This document shows, piece after piece, positions 21,815 to 28,056 of a stretch of DNA of 64,000 nucleotides. Each line of letters opens with the position of its first letter. Positions within the stretch are counted from its first letter, which is position 1. A program made the position numbers and the translations under genes. Source of the DNA: Thioflexithrix psekupsensis (GTDB lineage: Bacteria > Pseudomonadota > Gammaproteobacteria > Beggiatoales > Beggiatoaceae); contig NZ_MSLT01000019.1 in assembly GCF_002149925.1 (NCBI RefSeq), forward strand, positions 1 through 64,000, written 5' to 3'. The notes under the pieces are model-generated. The model had not been told where the DNA came from. It ran no database searches and saw only the letters and a program-made list of their open reading frames with translations.

Positions 21815-22600
21815 TTACTGTTTAACAAACTGATTAAAATAATCATCTATTTCTGGTTTAAGAACCATGCCTGCTAATTCAAAACAATGAAGTAAATCAT
21901 TAAAAGTATCTGTCCCTCCTAAATAATCCCAAAATTCTTCAGCCACTTTCAACTCATGGGTATCATCTAGCATTCCTTTTAATGTCCAACGTTGATAAGG
22001 CTCTGGATAATAAGGATTATAAGGGATAGCAACGTAAGAATGTACAGTCACATTGGGACGTTCAGCTAAAATGATAGCAATCCATTCTAATAACGTTCTT
22101 TTAAAATCTTTAAAATTACTTTGATTTGGTTTTGCGGTTTTCAGATCAAATAAATGAATTTCATTATTTTTTGTTTCTAAGTATAAGTCTACCTTTACTG
22201 TTTTTAATTTCTGCATATTTCCTTGTTGACATACTTTTCTTATTCTTGCTATTTCATCTTCTTTGTTCGGATTTTTTCCTGTAGAAAGCTCATTAATAAT
22301 GTGCTGAATTTCTCTCTGTGCTAATTCACTGATTTTATTTCCTACCACAAATTGTTGGTGAGTTTGTTTAAAGTTGGAATTAGCCTGTGATAAGGCCACT
22401 GTAACAGGTTCAAAAATGCTACTGCCAAAAGTGGTATTAAGCGAATGAATAAAAGAAAATAAAGCCATCCTGTCCTTTCCCAGTAAAGCATGATGAAAAG
22501 GCATATAATTGGTTTCTGGTTTATAGTTTTTAAATTTATTGCGCAAACAAGTTTTAATCACTTCTTGAATGCAATTTTTTTGCTCGTCACTGAGAGCCAT
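21815..22600 (-). CDS. Type II restriction endonuclease, TdeIII-like
   Basis: A 261-residue protein with a PD-(D/E)XK-type core: [11 protein letters not shown] (Asp near 137) followed by [12 protein letters not shown] (D-x-K near 151-153). FKRTLLEW follows. The pattern and length resemble the TdeIII/MjaII family (Pfam RE_TdeIII), whose known members cut GGNCC; the specificity is an inference by family. The gene starts directly after the methyltransferase stop codon (TAAATG, no spacer), the tight coupling expected for a restriction-modification pair with the methylase translated first. Catalytic residues look intact, so it is probably active. Confidence 0.78.
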   Translation of the reverse strand: MALSDEQKNCIQEVIKTCLRNKFKNYKPETNYMPFHHALLGKDRMALFSFIHSLNTTFGSSIFEPVTVALSQANSNFKQTHQQFVVGNKISELAQREIQHIINELSTGKNPNKEDEIARIRKVCQQGNMQKLKTVKVDLYLETKNNEIHLFDLKTAKPNQSNFKDFKRTLLEWIAIILAERPNVTVHSYVAIPYNPYYPEPYQRWTLKGMLDDTHELKVAEEFWDYLGGTDTFNDLLHCFELAGMVLKPEIDDYFNQFVKQ

Positions 22601-24196
22601 TTAAATTGCCTTTAAATGAAAAATGATTTCGGAATAAGCCCCTTTGTCTTTTTCAGTGCGATTTAATACAGGTCGTTTGTATTGATTGACAATTTGCATT
22701 TCTGCTATTTGGGCAATTTGTGGATATAAATTAAATTTGTCATTGGCGACTAAGAAAATGTCATAATCATCTGCTAAAAATCGCTTGCTATTATTCAGTA
22801 CATTAGCAATGCCTTGTGCGTAGGCTTGCTGGGCTTGTTTCGTTTGTTTTTTCGACATTGCGCCGATTTCTTGCTCATCTTTACGCTCAAAACCAAATAA
22901 ATCATAAGCGTAAGCGTGTTGTTCATGGTAGTCAATCAGCCCCACATAAGGCGGACTGGAAAAAATACCTTTAATTTTTTGTTGCTGCGCCAATTGGAAA
23001 AAATGAGGATGTTTTTTTTCTAGTTCAGAAAATAAATCAATATTTTCAGAATTACCATTCAGGCAATATTGAAAAGTAGACGTGCGCAAGGTAGAGAATT
23101 GGGCAAAACGTTGTAAAGTATCTTTACAATATCTTTCCCACCATGACACAATAGAAAATAGAGGCTTGCAAATCTTGCCATGTTTAGCACAATAATAAGT
23201 GGTAGAAACAGGCTCTAATAAAGTGGCTAAATCGGCATGAGTGGTGGCTCTACAACTGCGAAGAGTGCGACTTAAAATAATGGTTAATACTTTTTTCGTC
23301 AGGCGATTTTGTACTTTTTTGATTTGTTCAAACACAAAATCAATTTCATCACGAACAGGTTGCAAATACCATTTATCTAAAAAACGTTCTTGGGTATTTT
23401 GAGTGATTTTTAAATTATATTTAATGAGAAGCTCATTAAATTTTTCTAATACCACTTTTTCGTGAAATTCTGCGTAAGTTTTTTCATCAATTTCTTTTTT
23501 TCTTACTTTAAGTTTAAACTCAGGAGAAGGAAAATATTTTCTGTCATATTCACTCAAAAAATAAGACAGTTCATTTTCAAATTGGATATGTGCAGAATGG
23601 GCAACAAATGTTTTTAATAATTGCGTTATTTTCTTAATTTCACAATGAAGGTCTGTTAAATCGACTTGAGCCACTTTTACATTGGAAATTAAGCTATTAA
23701 AAGCTGAAATATCAACACCAATGGCATGAATACCCAACTCACTTGCTTGCACTAAGGTTGTTCCACTGCCGCAAAAAGGATCGAGTACAATATCGCCTTT
23801 TTTAAAAAAAACTTGGGTTTTAAATTCATCGGTTTGCTCATCTAAAAAATAAGCCACCAATTGGGGAATAAATTTACCCTTATAAGGATGCAAACGATGC
23901 ACATGTTTGGTGGTCTCGGCTTCTTTCAGATGCTCAAAACTTAATGCCCAATTTAAATCCTGACCTAATTTAGATTTCCAGTCAATTTCTCGATTACCAT
24001 AATAAGAATTATAATAATTAATTAACTCTTGTTTTGCGATAAAAACTGCACCGTGATGCTCATTTTTATGTATTCTTCCATAGTTAATTAAGTAAGAAAT
24101 ATTAGACGTGGTGACATTTTTCTTGGTATATTCACTGGCAAATTCAGCCGCTTGTTTAAGCGTTAATAATTCCTCAGTTTCTAGCATTGTGTTCAT
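22601..24196 (-). CDS. DNA methyltransferase of a type II restriction-modification system
   Basis: A 531-residue SAM-dependent DNA methylase. Motif X-like HPYKGKFIPQLVAYFL precedes motif I DPFCGSGTT (near 140), and the catalytic motif IV SSPPY lies late (near 413). SPPY favours N4-cytosine methylation. The N-terminal 60 residues (LTLKQAAEFASEYTKK, then NISYLINYGRI) look like a MerR/excisionase-type helix-turn-helix, perhaps for autoregulation or DNA contact. A long variable region of about 250 residues between motifs I and IV is the likely target-recognition part. It protects host DNA from the nuclease encoded next. No strong ribosome site precedes the ATG; a second in-frame ATG lies 9 nt later. 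Confidence 0.85.
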   Translation of the reverse strand: MNTMLETEELLTLKQAAEFASEYTKKNVTTSNISYLINYGRIHKNEHHGAVFIAKQELINYYNSYYGNREIDWKSKLGQDLNWALSFEHLKEAETTKHVHRLHPYKGKFIPQLVAYFLDEQTDEFKTQVFFKKGDIVLDPFCGSGTTLVQASELGIHAIGVDISAFNSLISNVKVAQVDLTDLHCEIKKITQLLKTFVAHSAHIQFENELSYFLSEYDRKYFPSPEFKLKVRKKEIDEKTYAEFHEKVVLEKFNELLIKYNLKITQNTQERFLDKWYLQPVRDEIDFVFEQIKKVQNRLTKKVLTIILSRTLRSCRATTHADLATLLEPVSTTYYCAKHGKICKPLFSIVSWWERYCKDTLQRFAQFSTLRTSTFQYCLNGNSENIDLFSELEKKHPHFFQLAQQQKIKGIFSSPPYVGLIDYHEQHAYAYDLFGFERKDEQEIGAMSKKQTKQAQQAYAQGIANVLNNSKRFLADDYDIFLVANDKFNLYPQIAQIAEMQIVNQYKRPVLNRTEKDKGAYSEIIFHLKAI

Positions 24197-24293
24197 GATG
24201 TGCTTTTGAATCTAAAAAAATAAGGCCACGCCAATTATAAGCGGTAGTCAGAAACAGGGGAAGAGAAAAACAGGACAGGCAACAAAAAACGAT

Positions 24294-24369
24294 TGGCGTC
24301 CCCTAGGGGGTTCGAACCCCTGTTACCGCCGTGAAAGGGCGATGTCCTAGGCCACTAGACGAAGGGGAC
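24294..24369 (-). tRNA. tRNA-Glu (TTC)
   Basis: A 76-nt cloverleaf with acceptor GTCCCCT, anticodon loop CTTTCAC (anticodon TTC), GGTTCGAACCC T-arm and an encoded CCA. It is the last of three minus-strand tRNA genes; a run of six T follows just downstream. Confidence 0.97.
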
Positions 24370-24458
24370 TTATTTGTGTATCAAGCGCGGGGCATGATGC
24401 GTGAGGTTTTGCGAATTCGGACACTTCTAATAGATTACAGGCAATACGCCAAGAGAAG

Positions 24459-24534
<76 letters not shown>

Positions 24535-24619
24535 GAATTGCTTAAAGCGAATATCACCAGTTTAACTTTTGCACACTGTTTTTGAGCCATTCGGAAAGAT
24601 TCAAAAAGGGCGTGAATTG

Positions 24620-24692
24620 CGTCCCCTAGGGGATTCGAACCCCTGTTACCGCCGTGAAAGGGCGATGTCCTAGGCCCCTAGACGAAGGGGAC
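24620..24692 (-). tRNA. tRNA-Glu (TTC), second copy, no encoded CCA
   Basis: The same cloverleaf as the copy at 24294-24369 except for small D-arm and T-arm changes. The 3' end reads G then CAA rather than CCA, so the tail must be added by the tRNA nucleotidyltransferase. It is the first gene of the minus-strand tRNA operon. Confidence 0.95.
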
Positions 24693-24740
24693 ATAACTGG
24701 TTGCTTGTGCGTTTTAGGCACTTAACGCGATAAAGTGGAC

Positions 24741-24769
24741 ATTATAGGCTGTCATTGATGTTAATGCAA
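24741..24769 (-). promoter_or_regulatory. Sigma-70 promoter of the tRNA-Glu/Ala/Glu operon
   Basis: On the minus strand TTGCAT, a 17-bp spacer and TATAAT lie about 50 nt before the first tRNA-Glu. The -10 is perfect and the spacing ideal. Confidence 0.7.
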
Positions 24770-24803
24770 GCCTTTTTCGTCAATCCGTGAAAAATTTTGC
24801 GGG

Positions 24804-25469
24804 CTATTTGCCAATCAACCCATCCAATAGCGGTGTGAATAAGAGAATACCAACAATACTCCCCGCCCCCAACAACATCCCCCCCGCCGCACCCAGCATA
24901 ATCCAGCGAAAACGACTACCAATCTGGGCTTGAAAGGCTTCCAAACGTTCTTGTTCTACCTTTTGTTGCGCCCGCGCTGCGTCACGCTGAATACGCAACA
25001 CTTCAGTATCGCGCTCGGCTTGTTTACGGATAACTTCTAATTGGGTTTTGAACTCTTGTTGTTCGATTTCGGTTTTTTTCATCAAGCGTTCAAGTTGAGA
25101 TTGCAGATTTTCATTTAAACTTTCTCGCTCTAATAAACTGCCTTCAACTTGATTTTTAAGGCGTTTTAATTCCAGTTTAGCTTGAGAAAGATGGTTAATT
25201 TGTTCTCTGGCTTGTTGCTGTTCTTGCTCAATTTGTGCGATGCGAGCTTCTAAGGCGACCTTTTCCGCTTCGGCTTGTAACATTTCGGGAGCGAGACCAT
25301 TCTTTGGCTCTTGCAAACGGGTGAGGGTTTGCTGCATCGCCTTGATTTGCTTGGCTAAATTTTCTGCGGCATTGGCGGCTGTTTCTGAATTTTTAGCTTC
25401 GGCTTTAAGATCGTTGTAATAACGGACTAATTTCTGAACTTCATTTTTTGCATCAGCCAGAGTGGACAT
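24804..25469 (-). CDS. Coiled-coil protein with C-terminal membrane anchor
   Basis: 221 residues and not recognised as a named family. Residues about 5-185 are a nearly uninterrupted charged, Gln/Glu/Lys-rich coiled coil. Residues about 188-215 (FRWIMLGAAGGMLLGAGSIVGILLFTPLLDG) form one glycine-rich transmembrane hairpin or segment. No signal peptide, so the coil faces the cytoplasm. The first 37 bp and the upstream region lie in a perfect 240-bp tandem duplication, so its promoter region exists twice. The function is unknown; a structural or tethering role is only a guess. Confidence 0.8.
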   Translation of the reverse strand: MSTLADAKNEVQKLVRYYNDLKAEAKNSETAANAAENLAKQIKAMQQTLTRLQEPKNGLAPEMLQAEAEKVALEARIAQIEQEQQQAREQINHLSQAKLELKRLKNQVEGSLLERESLNENLQSQLERLMKKTEIEQQEFKTQLEVIRKQAERDTEVLRIQRDAARAQQKVEQERLEAFQAQIGSRFRWIMLGAAGGMLLGAGSIVGILLFTPLLDGLIGK

Positions 25470-25913
25470 AACAATAACCCAAAAATGTAGTGTTCTATAA
25501 CACGGGATAATAAGGCAATATTATACTGCGCTATTATCCCATTTAAAACTAAAAAACTAATCGTGATGACGCAAATGAGACCAAATTTTGCCCATCCACG
25601 ACCGCTGCGACCATGAGCCTTGTAAGCCACGGTCAAGCAAAAAGGGGCCATATTTTTTGTCATCGCCCAAAATCTGAACTTCATTTTTTGCATCAGCCAG
25701 AGTGGACATAACAATAACCCAAAAATGTAGTGTTCTATAACACGGGATAATAAGGCAATATTATACTGCGCTATTATCCCATTTAAAACTAAAAAACTAA
25801 TCGTGATGACGCAAATGAGACCAAATTTTGCCCATCCACGACCGCTGCGACCATGAGCCTTGTAAGCCACGGTCAAGCAAAAAGGGGCCATATTTTTTGT
25901 CATCGCCCAAAAT
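25433..25913. repeat. Perfect 240-bp tandem duplication
   Basis: 25433-25673 and 25673-25913 are identical at every base compared, with a period of 240 bp. The unit runs from codon 13 of the coiled-coil gene, through its start and upstream region, into the last ~38 codons of the bacteriohemerythrin gene. Zero divergence implies a recent event or an assembly artefact. Confidence 0.97.
25557..25709 (-). CDS. Chimeric small ORF: coiled-coil start fused to hemerythrin C-terminus
   Basis: A 50-residue frame made by the duplication junction. It begins MSTLADAKNEVQ (first 12 residues of the coiled-coil protein) and continues in frame with ILGDDKKYGPFLLDRGLQ and the rest of the hemerythrin C-terminus to its own stop codon. 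It has the same 5' flank as the intact coiled-coil gene, so it would be expressed wherever that gene is. It lacks most iron ligands and is probably non-functional, a by-product of duplication. Confidence 0.45.
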   Translation of the reverse strand: MSTLADAKNEVQILGDDKKYGPFLLDRGLQGSWSQRSWMGKIWSHLRHHD

Positions 25914-26267
25914 ATGATACGTCAACCAATGACGCAGAAAATGCAACACTTCCATGCTAATGGCATCTTGGTCAATTTTTAATTTCGCTTGTAATTCAAT
26001 CACTTGATGCGTTAGTTCTTCGTGGTGTTTTTTGTGCAGGTCATATTCAGGATAGTCAAAAATGCGCATCAGGCTCTCTTCTACCGCAAAATGGATTACG
26101 GTGTATTGCGCCAATTCATTTAAAATGCCGTTGATCACCTGCTTGTCCTGCCCCATGATGATACCTTCGTGCATACGGTTAAGCAAGCTAACCAAAATTT
26201 TATGCTGCTCATCAATCTCTTGAATACCAACACTCAGTTCTTCTGTCCATTCGACTAGGTTTTTCAT
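25797..26267 (-). CDS. Bacteriohemerythrin
   Basis: A 156-residue di-iron O2-binding protein. It opens with VEWTEELSVGIQEIDEQHKILVSLLN and carries the ligand set HFAVEE, HKKHHEEL and LRHWLTYHILGDD (the HxxxHxxxxD ending). The four-helix core is followed by an unusual tail rich in Ser/Trp/Arg (GSWSQRSWMGKIWSHLRHHD). The ATG at 26267 is chosen because the family starts there and AGGAGG lies 12 nt upstream; a 22-residue in-frame extension is rejected. Likely roles are oxygen sensing, storage or delivery in a microaerophile. The last 38 codons are duplicated downstream. Confidence 0.93.
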   Translation of the reverse strand: MKNLVEWTEELSVGIQEIDEQHKILVSLLNRMHEGIIMGQDKQVINGILNELAQYTVIHFAVEESLMRIFDYPEYDLHKKHHEELTHQVIELQAKLKIDQDAISMEVLHFLRHWLTYHILGDDKKYGPFLLDRGLQGSWSQRSWMGKIWSHLRHHD

Positions 26268-26505
26268 ATTACGTTTTAGCCTCCTATTGGGGTTGAGATG
26301 GGGATCGAAAGGATTATTCACTGAAAAATGCACGGTACTCAGATGGAAATAATCATCAGGGCGATCCTTAATGATGACTGTATCAGTGATTTTTTAGACT
26401 GTCGATATTTTTATGAAATGATCGATATTCGCGCAGTCTGGATTGGGAAGTTGCTGATGTAAAACATAGCGCACACTGATCCTAAGTAGAGGATTAAAAC
26501 ATTGT

Positions 26506-26811
26506 TTATTTAGAAACAAAACCAACCGCTAACCAGATTGCAAAGACAATTCCGATTCCGATTCCAGAAATAGGGAGGATATGTTTGCGAATAAAAGACG
26601 GCTTTTCAGTTTCGTTTTTCTCACCATGTCCATGCTCATGATCCCAAGGTTTTAACCCCCACATTGCCACCGCCCCCACAAAAACTGCCCAAAATAATGT
26701 TCCCGCACTGGAATATCCTTTACTAAACCAACCATAACTTAAATAATAAGCCAATGCGCCCGCGTAATAAGAGGCAAAGAAAACTTCTAACCACTCAATT
26801 TTGCTTTGCAT
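26506..26811 (-). CDS. Small membrane protein, possible TM half of a CorA-like pair
   Basis: A 101-residue protein with about three hydrophobic segments (near 8-27, 37-52 and 76-98) separated by a His/Glu-rich loop (HEHGHGEKNE). The opening SKIEWLEVFFASYYAGALAYYL resembles the membrane-entry segment of CorA-like proteins found in bacterial conflict loci, an inference from pattern only. Its ATG lies 17 nt inside the preceding gene in a different frame, so translation is coupled. The two genes may be halves of a protein that is single elsewhere. Function unknown. Confidence 0.7.
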   Translation of the reverse strand: MQSKIEWLEVFFASYYAGALAYYLSYGWFSKGYSSAGTLFWAVFVGAVAMWGLKPWDHEHGHGEKNETEKPSFIRKHILPISGIGIGIVFAIWLAVGFVSK

Positions 26812-28030
26812 AGAAATGCTTTGTTTTAGGGCTTTCTCTCTCTTTTGCAGATTGTTGCGCGTCGATTATCGACTGTTTAGCATCAATGTCATGTAACGCT
26901 CGCTGCAAGGTATTAAAGGCTTCTTCAATCCGTAATGCTTTGCGCATTAGAATATAATATTGATTAATGACTTCTCGGCTGCTGATTTCGGTAAAATAAC
27001 CTTTAATCATAAAAGTGAGTAATAAATCATGAAGTGCTTGCAAATCTTTTGCGCTGTGATTTTTATTGGAATGGGGACAGCGATTTGCCTGCATTAAAAT
27101 ATGGCGTAAAACTAAGCGTTGCATTAGGGCAGTTAAATAGACAATAAAATATTTATCAAAAACAATTGGCACTCGCTGATTATTAAATGCAACATCTTCT
27201 CCCTGATCTGCCACGAAATGTACCGCTGCCAACGTCCCCACAGCGCACCAATGATGCGTATTTAACAATTTCTGCTCCACATCAATACTGCCTGCGTGCT
27301 TGGACTCTTCAAGGTGTGCCAAGCCAGCCAATAAGGGCCGCAATTCTGCTTGTTTCTCTGGATTAGATAAATCCACCTTTGGATTAGATAAATCCATCTC
27401 TTTAAAACGCAACACGCTATAAACAGAAAACTGCTCTCTAACTGCGGTTTTTAAGCCAAAAGATTGAAGCGGTTGTAATAAATAATTACGCAATTCAACT
27501 AATGTCCATTTTCCCCCTGCTTTACCTAAACGTGCTATTAATTCGCTGTTTTTATCAGGAATAGGATTAGGGTTTTTCTCATTATGCGGTAAAGATAAAG
27601 AAGGGGTTTTGTAAGGGGCTTGTGATAATTGATAATTAAATCGCTTAATCGCATCAAAATCACTGACATTATCCGCTTGCAAAGGAATAGATAAAACACC
27701 AATTCCCTGCGGCGATAGGAATAATTCGATTTTGTCGTGTGGACTTGCTTTGGCTTTGAAAAGCGGTTTTCCGTTAAGCGTGACTTCAAGTTCATTTAAC
27801 CATTGATCATTCAGGACATGATTAAGAATAAAATATTGTCCTTCAGTAAAAATAAAGTCGGTGGCTTCCTCTAGGAATTCTTGCTTATAAAAATCTTTTG
27901 GCTTGCCTAATTCCCAAACTTGATGCTTACCAAATGAGGCGTTAATTAAGGCTTCCTTCTGCTTTTCTATATCAGGCTCAAAAAAGAATGAATACAAAAA
28001 ACGAGTATTAAAAGAAACTACAGCAGTCAT
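26795..28030 (-). CDS. Uncharacterised soluble protein, CorA-like helical C-terminus
   Basis: A 411-residue protein without signal peptide or membrane helix. The N-terminal half is mixed alpha/beta (for example IELFLSPQGIGVLSIPL). The C-terminal half is helical: YFIVYLTALMQRLVLRHIL, then GYFTEISSREVINQYYILM and LRIEEAFNTLQRALHDIDAKQ, similar in layout to the long-helix region that precedes the membrane segments of CorA-like proteins. Residues DLSNP occur twice in a 21-bp tandem repeat (27360-27396). A CAGGAGC ribosome site precedes the ATG. It lies 26 nt after the NACHT gene and overlaps the small membrane protein gene by 17 nt: a probable three-gene unit. Assignment to CorA-like is tentative. 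Confidence 0.75.
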   Translation of the reverse strand: MTAVVSFNTRFLYSFFFEPDIEKQKEALINASFGKHQVWELGKPKDFYKQEFLEEATDFIFTEGQYFILNHVLNDQWLNELEVTLNGKPLFKAKASPHDKIELFLSPQGIGVLSIPLQADNVSDFDAIKRFNYQLSQAPYKTPSLSLPHNEKNPNPIPDKNSELIARLGKAGGKWTLVELRNYLLQPLQSFGLKTAVREQFSVYSVLRFKEMDLSNPKVDLSNPEKQAELRPLLAGLAHLEESKHAGSIDVEQKLLNTHHWCAVGTLAAVHFVADQGEDVAFNNQRVPIVFDKYFIVYLTALMQRLVLRHILMQANRCPHSNKNHSAKDLQALHDLLLTFMIKGYFTEISSREVINQYYILMRKALRIEEAFNTLQRALHDIDAKQSIIDAQQSAKERESPKTKHFYAKQN

Positions 28031-28056
28031 GATAAAGCTCCTGAGTAAAAAGTTAA

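Noticed and set aside
25427-25903. 158-residue minus-strand frame with two identical halves
   Set aside because: It is a shifted frame across the 240-bp duplication, not in frame with either the hemerythrin or the coiled-coil gene; the repetition of its protein merely reflects the DNA duplication.
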